The notes below the pieces were generated by a model. It had not been told where the DNA came from. It saw only the letters and a program-made list of their open reading frames with translations, and did no database searches. Of a DNA stretch of 64,000 bases, positions 32,691-41,716 are shown piece after piece. The translations under genes and the position numbers were made by a program. This stretch comes from Methylocapsa palsarum (lineage in GTDB: Bacteria > Pseudomonadota > Alphaproteobacteria > Rhizobiales > Beijerinckiaceae): NCBI RefSeq assembly GCF_900114285.1, contig NZ_FOSN01000010.1, positions 95,608-159,607 of the forward strand, given 5' to 3'. Each line of letters opens with the position of its first letter. Position 1 is the first letter of the stretch.

Positions 32691-32931
32691 AGGCGGCCGG
32701 CGCAAGAGGCGGCGGGCGCGGCCTCGGACTTTCGAAAGCGCCCCCTCTGGCCATTGCGAAGTTGATCGGGGCGTTAACACACGCAAGCGAAGAGGCGTGC
32801 GAGCCCCTAAATATGATGGCCCGGAAGCAAACAATCCGGTCCAACCCGCGCGGCGGGATCGCGGCGATCCCGCCAATCTTGTCTTTCCGTCCGGGGCGGA
32901 CATAAATTCAAAATAAAAAAGGGAGGATCGC

Positions 32932-33717
32932 ATGGAGAGTTGGCGCTACAAGCAAAGCGAAGGGATGATCGAGGGCCCGGTGAGCAGCGATCAACTCCGG
33001 GAGCTCTACAATACGGGAAAGATAACCCTCGACACGTCCGTCAGGTCCACCGCCTCTGGCGGCGAGTGGAAGCGTTTCGGCGACGCGAGGGAGCTCTGGC
33101 CGCGCGGAGCCATTTCGCGGATGCCGTCAACAGTCACCCGGCTTTGGCCTCTGTTCCTGCTTGGAATCCCGATCATCGGCGGCCTGATGGATGTGGCCAT
33201 CTGCCAGTCAAGGGGCAACGCAACGGTCGAGGCCGCGGCGCCCTGGCTGATCCACGCGCCTGTGGCCCTGATGCTGACAGCCACAATTATCTGGATTTTT
33301 CTAATTGTTCAGGAAAACCGCAAAATCGCGCCGCAGGCCCCAAGTTCGGGACTTCTCGTCTGGCTCCTCGCCGTGCCTTTTTATATGTCATGGCTCTGGT
33401 GGGTGACGCCGACGGTGACGAGCGCGGTCAACCTCACGGCCGGCCTCGATTTTCCGACCTGCGAATCCGACGTCTCGCGCGGACAGGTCCTGAGCCTTTT
33501 TCCGGAGGCCGCCGCGCGCGCCGGCCACCCCGGGTTGACGGCCGCCTCCCTTTCGGGCGTCAGTCAGCAGCTCGCGACGGACAGGATCAGAATCTGCACC
33601 GGAAAGGTGACGGCTGGAGAGCAGGCCTATCCCGTCCGCTTCAAGATTGAAGATCGCGGAAACACCATGTTTCACAATAGTCTTCGCGGATTGCACGTCA
33701 CCATGGTGCTGGAATGA
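32932..33717 (+). CDS. GYF-domain membrane protein of unknown function
   Basis: 261 residues. The N-terminus is a GYF_2-type domain (W-R-Y-K ... IEGPVSSDQLRELYNTGKITLDTSVR...GEWKRF, residues 1-55), which usually binds proline-rich peptides. Three hydrophobic segments follow (about 68-88, 105-128, 138-158) and then a soluble C-terminal domain with C-E-S-D and I-C-T-G. No enzyme motif is seen. Start supported by GGGAGGA 5 nt upstream. Probably a membrane-anchored adaptor; partner unknown. Confidence 0.75.
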   Translation: MESWRYKQSEGMIEGPVSSDQLRELYNTGKITLDTSVRSTASGGEWKRFGDARELWPRGAISRMPSTVTRLWPLFLLGIPIIGGLMDVAICQSRGNATVEAAAPWLIHAPVALMLTATIIWIFLIVQENRKIAPQAPSSGLLVWLLAVPFYMSWLWWVTPTVTSAVNLTAGLDFPTCESDVSRGQVLSLFPEAAARAGHPGLTAASLSGVSQQLATDRIRICTGKVTAGEQAYPVRFKIEDRGNTMFHNSLRGLHVTMVLE

Positions 33718-33905
33718 CCGCGAGGCGATCGAGGATCGGGGGCGCTCCGCGCTCCGGTTTTTTCGCGCCCCGGTTCTCAAGCTGAAAAGCCTGACGCCGC
33801 CTTGATCGTGACGCCGGACTCCTGCGCTGACGGTTTCCAGTCCTGACGATTTCCGGTCCTGGCTCCAGCAGGGCCTTTGTTGAACGCCGAGGGATTCAAT
33901 CATTC

Positions 33906-34892
33906 ATGTATCTTGGCTCGATTCCGGAAAACCCCACGCCGCCCGGCGCAGTCGTCGCGGCGATTGCGACGTCGGATCAGGCGACCTTGCGCGCCGCGCG
34001 ATGGAGCTGCGGCGGATCCTGCAAGGGGACCGTCGCAATCTTGCCGGGACGCGCGGAGTTCATTGAAAAATATTTCGAGGTCGTCTCCGAACTCCTCGAC
34101 CGGAACTTCGATGTGGCGGTCCTCGACTGGCGCGGACAAGGGCTTTCGGACCGCCTGCTTGCGAGCCGCGACAAGAGCCACATCGGACATTTCAAGGTCT
34201 ACGCCCTCGATCTCGAAGCGTTCCGCAGCCAGATCCTCGAACCCTTCTGCCGGCCGCCTTTTTTTGGGCTCGGCCATTCCATGGGCGGCGCGATCCTGCT
34301 CGCTCAGGCCCGCGCCGGCCGCTCGCCGTTTCAGCGCCTTGTGCTGTCGGCGCCGATGATCGACCTTTATGGTCTTCGTTTTCCGCAAGGCTCGCGGGCG
34401 CTGGCGAGAACTCTGGCGATGCTTGGCTTCGGCAAGGCCTTCATTCCCGGCGGCGGGTCCAATCCCTATCTGGCGAGCAAATTCGAGGACAATGTTTTGA
34501 CCTCGGATCCGGTTCGCTTCAATCGCGTCGCGGCGATCGTTTCGACCCATCCCGAAGTCGCGGTGGCCGACCCGACCATCGCCTGGGTCAACGCCGCCTT
34601 CCGCCTGATGGCCCGGTTCGAAAATATCGAATTCGCCCGGCGAACGCTGACGCCGACCCTGATCATCGCCGCCGGCGCCGACCGCCTCGTCGACACCAAA
34701 GCGGCGGAGACGTTCGGCAGCCGGCTGAAAGCCGGAAAGGTCGTGACGATCCCCTACGCCCGGCACGAAATCCTGATCGAACGCGATCCCATCCGCGAAC
34801 AATTCTGGGCGGCGTTCGACGCGTTCATTCCCGGCGCGGGCGGCCTTGCGGCGCGCGACGCGGATCTTGCCGCAGCGGCGAAATCAGGCTAG
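33906..34892 (+). CDS. Alpha/beta hydrolase (PldB/monoglyceride-lipase-like)
   Basis: 328 residues of the serine aminopeptidase S33/hydrolase_4 type. DWRGQGLS (oxyanion region) and the nucleophile elbow GLGHSMGGAI are followed by a catalytic Asp in GADRLVDTKAAE and His in YARHEILIE. Family members are lysophospholipases or monoacylglycerol lipases. No signal peptide, so cytoplasmic or membrane-associated. Its stop is 133 bp before frmA; co-transcription is possible but not implied functionally. Confidence 0.88.
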   Translation: MYLGSIPENPTPPGAVVAAIATSDQATLRAARWSCGGSCKGTVAILPGRAEFIEKYFEVVSELLDRNFDVAVLDWRGQGLSDRLLASRDKSHIGHFKVYALDLEAFRSQILEPFCRPPFFGLGHSMGGAILLAQARAGRSPFQRLVLSAPMIDLYGLRFPQGSRALARTLAMLGFGKAFIPGGGSNPYLASKFEDNVLTSDPVRFNRVAAIVSTHPEVAVADPTIAWVNAAFRLMARFENIEFARRTLTPTLIIAAGADRLVDTKAAETFGSRLKAGKVVTIPYARHEILIERDPIREQFWAAFDAFIPGAGGLAARDADLAAAAKSG

Positions 34893-35025
34893 GTCTGCGC
34901 CCGCTTTAGCCCGCCGTGCGCCAAGGCCTCCGGGCGTCTGGTCTCCGGGCGCCCTCCGATTTGCTCCGCGGAAGCTTTTCGCCTTTTACAATCTTTTCCA
35001 CCCCTTTCGAGAAAGATGCGGTCCC

Positions 35026-36135
35026 GTGAAAACACGCGCAGCCGTCGCCTTCGAGGCGCAAAAACCCCTTCAGATCGTTGAACTCGACCTTGAGGGGCCC
35101 CGCGAAGGGGAGGTTCTGGTCGAGATCAAGGCCACGGGCATCTGCCATACCGACGCCTACACCCTGTCCGGTCAGGACTCGGAAGGTATTTTCCCGAGCG
35201 TCCTTGGCCACGAGGGCGCGGGAATCGTCGTCGATACAGGCGCGGGCGTCACGTCCCTGAAAAAGGGCGACCATGTCATTCCGCTCTACACGCCCGAGTG
35301 CCGCGAGTGCGAATATTGCCTGTCGCGCAAGACGAACCTTTGCCAGAAGATCCGCGCGACGCAGGGCAAGGGCCTGATGCCGAACGGCACGACGCGGTTC
35401 ACCTTCGAGGGCAAGCCGATCTTCCATTACATGGGAACCTCGACGTTTTCGAACTACATCGTCGTTCCCGAGATCGCGCTGGCGAAAATCCGGCAGGACG
35501 CGCCCTTCGACAAGGTCTGCTACATCGGCTGCGGCGTCACCACCGGCGTCGGCGCCGTGATCTTCACCGCAAAAGCGGAGCCTGGTTGCCGCGCCGTGGT
35601 GTTCGGCCTTGGCGGCATCGGCCTCAACGTCATTCAGGCCTTGAGAATCATCGGCGCGGACCAGATCGTCGGAGTCGACATCAACAATTCCAAGAAAGCG
35701 ATCGCCGAAAAATTCGGCATGACCGACTTCGTCAACCCGAAGGAAATCGGCGCGGACCTCGTGCCCTACCTCGTCGATCTGACGAAGGGCGGCGCGGATT
35801 ACACCTTCGAATGCACCGGCAACGTCACCTTGATGCGACAGGCGCTCGAATGCTGCCACAAGGGCTGGGGCGAAAGCATCGTCATCGGCGTCGCCGCGGC
35901 CGGAGCGGAAATCTCGACGCGGCCGTTCCAGCTGGTCACCGGACGGGTCTGGAAAGGCTCGGCGTTCGGCGGCGCGCGCGGCCGAACCGACGTGCCGAAA
36001 ATCGTCGATTGGTACATGGACGGCAAGATCAACATCGATGACCTGATCACGCACAAGCTGCCGCTCGACAAGATCAACGAGGGTTTCGATCTGATGCATG
36101 AGGGCAAGTCGATCCGCGCCGTGGTGGAGTTCTAG
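35026..36135 (+). CDS. frmA: S-(hydroxymethyl)glutathione dehydrogenase (class III ADH)
   Basis: 369 residues from a GTG start. Oxidises S-hydroxymethylglutathione (formaldehyde plus GSH) to S-formylglutathione with NAD+. Catalytic zinc ligands are in GICHTDAY and GHEGAG, structural zinc Cys in ECRECEYCLSRKTNLC, and the NAD fold in VFGLGGIGLNVIQ. The next gene starts immediately after the stop (TAGATG), giving a two-gene formaldehyde-detoxification operon, which fits a methylotrophic relative but also occurs in many other Proteobacteria. Confidence 0.97.
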   Translation: MKTRAAVAFEAQKPLQIVELDLEGPREGEVLVEIKATGICHTDAYTLSGQDSEGIFPSVLGHEGAGIVVDTGAGVTSLKKGDHVIPLYTPECRECEYCLSRKTNLCQKIRATQGKGLMPNGTTRFTFEGKPIFHYMGTSTFSNYIVVPEIALAKIRQDAPFDKVCYIGCGVTTGVGAVIFTAKAEPGCRAVVFGLGGIGLNVIQALRIIGADQIVGVDINNSKKAIAEKFGMTDFVNPKEIGADLVPYLVDLTKGGADYTFECTGNVTLMRQALECCHKGWGESIVIGVAAAGAEISTRPFQLVTGRVWKGSAFGGARGRTDVPKIVDWYMDGKINIDDLITHKLPLDKINEGFDLMHEGKSIRAVVEF

Positions 36136-36978
36136 ATGAGCGCTCCGATCGAGATCAGCCGTCACCGCTGCTTTGGCGGCGAAGTCGGATTTTATCGTCA
36201 CGCCTCGGCCGAGATCGGCGGCGAGATGAAGTTTTCCGTTTTCGTTCCCGACGGGCTTGGCGGCGCCAAGGCTCCGGCGCTGCTTTATCTGGCCGGCCTC
36301 ACTTGCACCGAAGAAACCTTCATCGTGAAGGCGGGCGCGCAGCAGCATGCGGCGAAGGCGGGCTATCTCCTCGTCGCCCCGGACACCTCGCCGCGCGACC
36401 GCCGCCATCCCGGCGACGATTCCAGCTGGGATTTCGGGCTGGGCGCCGGGTTCTATCTCGACGCGACGGCGGAGCCCTGGCGCGAGGGCTACCGCATGGG
36501 CTCTTACGTCTCGAGCGAGCTTCCCGCTGTCATCGAGGCGAACTTTCCGGCCGATCCCGCGCGCTGGGGCGTTTTCGGCCATTCGATGGGCGGGCACGGC
36601 GCCCTTGTGACCGCCCTGCGCCATCCGGACAAATTCCGCTCGGTGTCGGCTTTCGCGCCGATCGTCGCGCCGTCCACCTGTCCCTGGGGCGAGAAGGCCT
36701 TTTCAAACTATCTCGGCCCCGACCGCAAGACCTGGGCGGAATGGGACGCGACCGCCCTCGTCGAGTCGGGCCGCCGTCTGCCGCCCATCCTGATCGATCA
36801 GGGCCTCAAGGACCAGTTCCTCGAGCGCGAGCTTCACCCGCATCTCTTCGAGGCGGCCTGCGCCAAGGCCGGCCAGAAACTGACCCTTCGCCGCCACGAA
36901 GGCTACGACCACGGCTATTATTTCATCCAGACCTTCGTTGGCGATCACATCGCCCACCACAAGGCGATTCTTGGCTAA
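36136..36978 (+). CDS. fghA: S-formylglutathione hydrolase
   Basis: 280 residues of the esterase D family. Hydrolyses S-formylglutathione to formate and GSH. Motifs: YLAGLTCTEETF (oxyanion region), the nucleophile elbow FGHSMGGHGAL and the C-terminal His in YDHGYYFI. Directly adjoins frmA and ends before an intrinsic terminator. Confidence 0.97.
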   Translation: MSAPIEISRHRCFGGEVGFYRHASAEIGGEMKFSVFVPDGLGGAKAPALLYLAGLTCTEETFIVKAGAQQHAAKAGYLLVAPDTSPRDRRHPGDDSSWDFGLGAGFYLDATAEPWREGYRMGSYVSSELPAVIEANFPADPARWGVFGHSMGGHGALVTALRHPDKFRSVSAFAPIVAPSTCPWGEKAFSNYLGPDRKTWAEWDATALVESGRRLPPILIDQGLKDQFLERELHPHLFEAACAKAGQKLTLRRHEGYDHGYYFIQTFVGDHIAHHKAILG

Positions 36979-37012
36979 GTTGATCCTTGGCTGAGAGGCG
37001 ATCTCTGGGCTG

Positions 37013-37041
37013 AAAGGCGATCCTGGCTGATCGCCTTTTTT
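37013..37041 (+). terminator. Rho-independent terminator after frmA-fghA
   Basis: Stem AAGGCGATC / GATCGCCTT with loop ctggct followed by six T, 35 bp past the fghA stop. Confidence 0.85.
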
Positions 37042-37071
37042 GATCCCGGTTCGCGTCGGGCCGAGCCGTTA

Positions 37072-37183
37072 GAGCGCTTTCCGATCGCATGAAATCATGC
37101 GACCGATCAGAAATCGCTCCAGAATCAAAAGCTTGAGCATATTCTTGTCGATTGGAGTGATTCAATCCAATCGGAATATGCTC
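37072..37183. repeat. 112-bp bimodular palindromic repeat, orientation B
   Basis: GAGCGCTTTCCGATCGCATGAAATCATGCG...AATCGCTC, linker cagaatcaaaagctt, GAGCATATTC...GAATATGCTC. Its last base is the first base of the stop triplet (minus strand TAG) of the neighbouring minus-strand ORF. Confidence 0.9.
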
Positions 37184-37479
37184 TAACGCCATCCGGGCGC
37201 GGGCGCCGCGCTGCGGCCTTCATAATCCGACGGTGACGCATAAGCCGGCCCGTCGAGGACCGGGTCATAGGGCCGCAAAGATCCGTCTGGCAGAACCCGC
37301 GAATTGGTGATCGGCACAAAACCGCCCATCCCGTCCGGCACGCTGGGAACGCTATAAAATGGCGTGTCGTAGACCGGAGGCGGGGCTGGATAAATCGCAG
37401 ACGGAGCGCCGTAATAAATTCCCGGAGGCGGAGCCGCAGGCGACGGCGCGTAGTCGCAGAAGAACAGAAAACAGACCAT
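37183..37479 (-). CDS. Small Pro/Tyr-rich hypothetical protein (98 aa)
   Basis: 98 residues from the ATG at 37479, preceded by GAGGAG at 6-nt spacing. The N-terminus MVCFLFFCDYAP is short and hydrophobic but lacks the basic residues of a normal signal peptide; the rest is Pro/Tyr/Ser-rich (YYGAPSAIYPAPPPVYDTPFYS ... FVPITNSRVLPDGSLRPYDP). I do not recognise it. The TAG stop shares a base with the adjacent 112-bp repeat. Confidence 0.5.
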   Translation of the reverse strand: MVCFLFFCDYAPSPAAPPPGIYYGAPSAIYPAPPPVYDTPFYSVPSVPDGMGGFVPITNSRVLPDGSLRPYDPVLDGPAYASPSDYEGRSAAPAPGWR

Positions 37480-37660
37480 GAACGTCTCCTCGCAGGCAAG
37501 TTCTCGCAGGCAAGTTCTCGCTACGCTCAACTTGCGGCGCGCCCCGGAGTTGCGTCAATTCACGTTCTCAAAAATTCAGGAAGGTGATTTCCCGTCATTT
37601 GACCGAAAGCGCCGGGTTTTACCTTGATGTCGCGCAACGCAGGCGGCGGCGAAATTTCTG

Positions 37661-37772
37661 GAGCGTATTCCGTTCGGATTGAATCACTCCAATCGAGAAG
37701 AATACGCTCAAGCCTTTGATTCTGGAGCGACTTCTGATCGATCGCATGACTGCATGCGATCGGAAAGCGCTC
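37661..37772. repeat. 112-bp bimodular palindromic repeat, orientation A
   Basis: GAGCGTATTCCGTTCGGATTGAATC...GAATACGCTC, linker, GAGCGACTTCTGATCGATCGCATG...GGAAAGCGCTC. Compensating changes (GCGTATTC with GAATACGC) keep the palindrome. It touches the stop codon of the response-regulator gene. Confidence 0.9.
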
Positions 37773-38146
37773 TAAACGGCCGCCTCGCGCAGATTCAGTT
37801 GGCGGAGCGCGTTCAGGACTTCGCCGGCGCGATAGGGCTTCGGGAGGAAGATGCTGTCTTCGACCTCCTTGTCATGCTGGGGCGAAAAGCCGCTCGTATA
37901 GATCACCGGAAGATTTGGTCTGCGGCATCTCGCCATATCGGCGAGAAACCAGCCGTTGACCTTTCCCGGCATTCTGATGTCGGTCAGCAGAAGGTCTATT
38001 CTCGCCATTTTCGGCAGAATATACGCAGCCTCGTCGCCGCTTTCCGCAGTGACGACCTCAAATCCGGCGTCCTCGAGTTCAAGGACGATGAGCTCCCTGA
38101 CGAAGGGTTCATCCTCGACGACCAGAACGACACTCTTGTCCGGCAT
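37772..38146 (-). CDS. Single-domain response regulator
   Basis: 124 residues, receiver domain only: acidic pair VVEDEP, phospho-acceptor D56 in LLLTDIRMPG, T/S in YTSGFS and K in LPKPY. I use the ATG at 38146; a TTG at 38152 overlaps the kinase stop (TTGA) and would add two residues. No output domain, so it works by protein contacts or as a phosphate relay or sink. It is the natural partner of the adjoining kinase. Its stop touches a 112-bp repeat. Confidence 0.88.
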   Translation of the reverse strand: MPDKSVVLVVEDEPFVRELIVLELEDAGFEVVTAESGDEAAYILPKMARIDLLLTDIRMPGKVNGWFLADMARCRRPNLPVIYTSGFSPQHDKEVEDSIFLPKPYRAGEVLNALRQLNLREAAV

Positions 38147-38148
38147 GT

Positions 38149-39339
38149 TCAAGCTTTCGCAGTCACAGGAAGTTGGATCGAAATCCGGGTGCCTCGCCCC
38201 GGCTGGCTTTGTAACTCAATCGTTCCCCCCGATTGCTGGACGAAACCATAGACCTGGCTGAGCCCCAACCCGGAGCCCTTGCCGACCTCCTTGGTCGTGA
38301 AGAACGGATCGAACGCGCGGGCTTTGACCTCTTCGCTCATACCGCTGCCAGAATCCGCGACGACGATCTGCGTGCCGGTGACGGTCTCGCCATCGCGTCG
38401 AAAGTTAACCGGGTGGGTCGTCACTGTCATCACGCCCCGGGCCTCGAACGCGTCGCGCGCGTTGACGGTAAGGTTCAGGAGCGCCTGCTCCAGTTGATTG
38501 CGGTCGATCCAGACATTTCCAACCTCTGGATCGAGTTCAAGCCTTAAAACGCCGCGCTCGCCGAGGATGTTCTTGACGAGCGGCGCGAGATTTTCGATCA
38601 GTTCGTTGACCTCGACGCTCATCGGCCGGAGCGGCTGTTTGCGCGCGAAGGCAAGCATCTGGTTCGTCAGCGCCGCGGCGCGTTCGGCCGCCGCCGTGGC
38701 GATCTTGAGCGACTTTTCGAGCTTTGGATCCGAACCGCCCTGTTTGGCGGCCCTATCCAAGCTCATGAGGATGGCCGTTAGCAGATTATTGAAGTCGTGC
38801 GCAACGCCTCCCGTCAATTGTCCGACCGCCTCCATTTTCTGCGCCTGCCGGAGCATGTCCTGCGCCAGATGCAAATCCTCGCTCTCTTTCCGCAGGGCCA
38901 GCAAGGCGTCGTCGCGTTCTTTGACGTGGAGGGCGAGGGCCGCATTGGCCTCGTTGAGCTGCTCGGGCGAAGGCATCCGAAGCGCAATGGGGAGAAGCCA
39001 CCACAGCAGGGTCGCAGTCGCGACCGAAAGGACGGCGGTAATGGCCTTGATCAGCGCCTCCAGCCCGTAATCTGGCACCCATAATGTCCAGATCGACATG
39101 AAATGGGTCGTGCCACAGGCCAAAATAAAGCCGACAAAACACCAGATCACACGGTGGAAGCCAAAATCAGGCCGCTTCGCCGCAAAATAAGCCAGCACAA
39201 AGGGGATCGAATAATAGGCGAGGCCTATCACCGCGTCCGCCGTCACCTGCGTCCAGATCAGTTCCGGGCGCCAGAGCAGACAGATGCCATGCGGCGACAG
39301 ACTATCGGAGGATAGCAGAGCGGAAACGAATCCCCACAC
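38149..39339 (-). CDS. Ethylene-receptor-like sensor histidine kinase
   Basis: 396 residues. Three membrane helices (about 28-54, 60-86, 92-118) match the ethylene-binding domain of plant ETR1. The residues that matter in ETR1 align with a constant +10 offset: D35, Y42, I45, P46, and the copper ligands C75 and H79 in ILACGTTHFMSIW. A coiled coil (125-165) leads to a HisKA domain with H181 in GGVAHDFNNLL and a HATPase domain (NLTVNARDAF, VVADSGSGMS, GKGSGLGLSQVYGFV). No GAF domain, unlike ETR1 and most cyanobacterial homologues. It is translationally close to a receiver gene. Ethylene binding is inferred, not shown. Confidence 0.85.
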   Translation of the reverse strand: MWGFVSALLSSDSLSPHGICLLWRPELIWTQVTADAVIGLAYYSIPFVLAYFAAKRPDFGFHRVIWCFVGFILACGTTHFMSIWTLWVPDYGLEALIKAITAVLSVATATLLWWLLPIALRMPSPEQLNEANAALALHVKERDDALLALRKESEDLHLAQDMLRQAQKMEAVGQLTGGVAHDFNNLLTAILMSLDRAAKQGGSDPKLEKSLKIATAAAERAAALTNQMLAFARKQPLRPMSVEVNELIENLAPLVKNILGERGVLRLELDPEVGNVWIDRNQLEQALLNLTVNARDAFEARGVMTVTTHPVNFRRDGETVTGTQIVVADSGSGMSEEVKARAFDPFFTTKEVGKGSGLGLSQVYGFVQQSGGTIELQSQPGRGTRISIQLPVTAKA

Positions 39340-39449
39340 GATGGGCCCTTTCCAGATTTACAAGGTGACGCGCAGCATAGCGGCAAGAAAGATCACGAGC
39401 GATAAGCAAGATCATTATGAAGCAGGAACAATCGCCGGTGCGCCGCGGT

Positions 39450-40730
39450 TCATATCAGCGACACGAGATCGCCGCCGTGCCGTTCCAGCCGCCCGGCGAG
39501 CTCAAGCTCCAGGAGGATCGCGCGCACGTCCCGCGCCGGAGCCTCGGAGGCCCGCACCAGTTCATCGACGCAGATCGGCGTTGGCCCAAGCAGCGAGGTG
39601 ACGCAGGCGAGGAGTTCTGACCGCGAGCGTGGGCCGGGCGCCCCGATCTCCTCCGGTTCGGCCGGGGGCCCTTCTGCGATCTCATCGGGGAGGTTCTCGA
39701 CATGAGCGTTCGTGACATGAGCGTCGTTGAAAAGCCCACCCTTGGGATTGGCGTCGAGCCCGGTAAATTCGAGTTCGTCCCAGAGCGGCTCGTAAGTATC
39801 GTCCGGGCCTCCCGACTCGAAAAACCCGGAGCCAGGACTGTCCGGGGACAGATTTTGCCCGGCCAGCGCATCGAGAACGTCCTCCGCCTTGCGGCAAAAT
39901 GAGGCGCCGTCCTGTAGTAGATCATTCGGGCCTTCCGCGCGCGGATCGAGCGGCGATCCCGGCACGGCGAAAATCTCGCGGCCGTAATCCGCCGCGAATT
40001 TCGCGGTGATGAGCGACCCCGACCGGCGCGCCGCCTCCACTACCACGACGGCGCGGGAGAGACCGGCGACGATCCGGTTGCGCCGGGGAAAATCCCGCCC
40101 GCGCGCCTCCCAGTTGAACGGCATTTCGCTGATCGCCGCGCCGCGCTCGTAGATAAGCTCCAGCAATTCCTCGTGGATCGCCGGATAGACCCGCCCGAGG
40201 CCGCCGGCGAGGACGGCGATGGTGCCCGTCTCGATCGCGGACTGATGCGCCCGCGCGTCGACCCCGCGCGCCAGACCCGAGACGATCACATGGCCGCCGC
40301 GAGCGATGCCGCGACAGACGAGCCCGGTGAAAGCCAGCCCGGCGACCGAGGCGTTGCGCGACCCGACGACGGCGACCTTCGACCGGCGGAGGCTTTCGAG
40401 ATTTCCCCGCACCGCGATGAGCGGAGGCGCCGCGTCGGTGCGCCGAAGCAGAGGCGGATAGTCTGGCTCGTCGAGTCCGATCAGGACGGCGCCGCACTTG
40501 CGCAAAGCTTCCAGTTCAAGTTCGATATCGTCCATGGCCGCGATGCGGATCGGCCGTCCGGCTTTACCGCTGGCGATCAGCCCCGGCAGCGCCTCGAGCG
40601 CCGCTCCGGCGCTGCCGTAGCGGGCGACAAGCGCGTGAAAGGTGCGCGGGCCGATGTTGTCGCAGCGGAGAAGGCGCAGCCAGTTGAAGCGTTCGGCTTC
40701 GGAGAGAATGGCCGGATTGTCCGGCGTCAA
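39450..40730 (-). CDS. dprA: DNA-processing protein DprA/Smf
   Basis: 426 residues: an N-terminal SAM-like helical domain (RFNWLRLLRCDNIGPRTFHALV), the Rossmann core with VVGSRNAS, SGLARGVDARAHQSAI and PRRNRIVAGLSRAVVVVEA, and a C-terminal winged helix (DELVRASEAPARDVRAILLELELAGRLERHGG) after an acidic linker. It loads RecA onto incoming single-stranded DNA in transformation. Downstream of plsY on the same strand. Confidence 0.95.
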   Translation of the reverse strand: MTPDNPAILSEAERFNWLRLLRCDNIGPRTFHALVARYGSAGAALEALPGLIASGKAGRPIRIAAMDDIELELEALRKCGAVLIGLDEPDYPPLLRRTDAAPPLIAVRGNLESLRRSKVAVVGSRNASVAGLAFTGLVCRGIARGGHVIVSGLARGVDARAHQSAIETGTIAVLAGGLGRVYPAIHEELLELIYERGAAISEMPFNWEARGRDFPRRNRIVAGLSRAVVVVEAARRSGSLITAKFAADYGREIFAVPGSPLDPRAEGPNDLLQDGASFCRKAEDVLDALAGQNLSPDSPGSGFFESGGPDDTYEPLWDELEFTGLDANPKGGLFNDAHVTNAHVENLPDEIAEGPPAEPEEIGAPGPRSRSELLACVTSLLGPTPICVDELVRASEAPARDVRAILLELELAGRLERHGGDLVSLI

Positions 40731-40774
40731 GCGGGAACCGGCGCCGGGAAGGTCAAGATTTGGAGATTCCTCTG

Positions 40775-40846
40775 TTCAAGGCGTGTCTTCTGTTCAAGGC
40801 TTGTCTTCTATTCAAGGCGCGCCTTCTATTCAAGACTTGCCGATCC
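40775..40846. repeat. 18-bp tandem repeat, about 3.7 units
   Basis: Units ttcaaggcgtgtcttctg, ttcaaggcttgtcttcta, ttcaaggcgcgccttcta and a partial ttcaagacttgccg. The array fills the gap between dprA and plsY and extends into the last codons of plsY. Confidence 0.85.
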
Positions 40847-41444
40847 TCGTCTCCTTGCCTTTCACAAGCCGGACTATGTTTGGCCAATGCTTGTACCAGA
40901 GGAGAAGCGCGAGAAGGACAAACAGGCCGGCCGTCCGCGGCTGCTGTTTTGTGTAGATCAGATAGGCAGGCGCAGCCGCGCTGGCGAGAAGGGCGGCGAG
41001 CGACGAGAAGCGCGTCACCGCGGCGACGACCAGCCAGAGTCCGATGAAGACCAGTCCGGCCTGCCAGGACAGCGCGAGCAGGCAGCCGAGAAAGGTGGCG
41101 ACGCCTTTGCCGCCCCTGAAGCCGAGCCATATGGGATAGACATGGCCGATGAAGGCGCCAAAGGCCGCGAACAGCGGCGCATAGGGCGGCCAGACGCTGT
41201 CGGGCGGCATGCGGCGCCAGACGATGAAGGCGACCACGGCGACCGCGAAGGCGCCTTTGCCCATGTCGAGCAGCAGCGTCAGCGCAGCCAGATCCTTGCG
41301 TCCCGTGCGCAACACGTTGGTCGCGCCGATATTGCCGGACCCGATCGAGCGCGGATCCTTGGTCCCGCCGAAAAAGCTGACGATCAGCCCGAACGGAATC
41401 GAGCCGCAGACATAGCCGAAGATCAATCCGAGAATGATTTGCAC
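40830..41444 (-). CDS. plsY: Glycerol-3-phosphate acyltransferase PlsY
   Basis: 204 residues from a GTG at 41444, chosen because V-Q-I-I-L-G-L-I-F-G-Y begins the first helix; an ATG at 41510 would add 22 polar residues. An inner-membrane enzyme using acyl-phosphate to acylate sn-glycerol-3-phosphate, first step of phospholipid synthesis. Motifs: YVCGSIPFGLIVS, RSIGSGNIGATNVLR, GHVYPIWLGFRGGKGVAT. The C-terminus is encoded within the tandem repeat. Confidence 0.94.
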   Translation of the reverse strand: MQIILGLIFGYVCGSIPFGLIVSFFGGTKDPRSIGSGNIGATNVLRTGRKDLAALTLLLDMGKGAFAVAVVAFIVWRRMPPDSVWPPYAPLFAAFGAFIGHVYPIWLGFRGGKGVATFLGCLLALSWQAGLVFIGLWLVVAAVTRFSSLAALLASAAAPAYLIYTKQQPRTAGLFVLLALLLWYKHWPNIVRLVKGKETRIGKS

Positions 41445-41716
41445 GCAAAGGCCCGTGTCGTCGCGCAAGGAAGGCGTGCGCAGCCTAGCTTGCGGAGGGC
41501 GCAGTGGCAACCGGGGCGAGGGCTCAAAAGCTAAGCGAAGGGTAAGGGTAACTTAAAGACCGCGCCGATCCGGCTGAACTAATGTTTGGCCAGCATGCTT
41601 CACGGACACGGCTTTCAATCCTGCTTCGCCCTTCAGTCAAGCCGCACGCCCGAAAGCCCGCGAACGGGACTTCATTGCAGATCATTCAGACGGTGGTCAT
41701 AACAGGAGATTGGCGG

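Larger units (their letters stand above)
32564..32931. other. 368-bp divergent intergenic region
   Basis: Holds the hsp20 leader and possible promoter and, at its right end, the ribosome site GGGAGGA of the GYF-domain gene (32920-32926). Short ORFs on both strands lack support. Confidence 0.5.

Noticed and set aside
40775..40846. CRISPR-like short repeats
   Set aside because: Direct 18-bp tandem units without spacers; no cas genes anywhere in the window.
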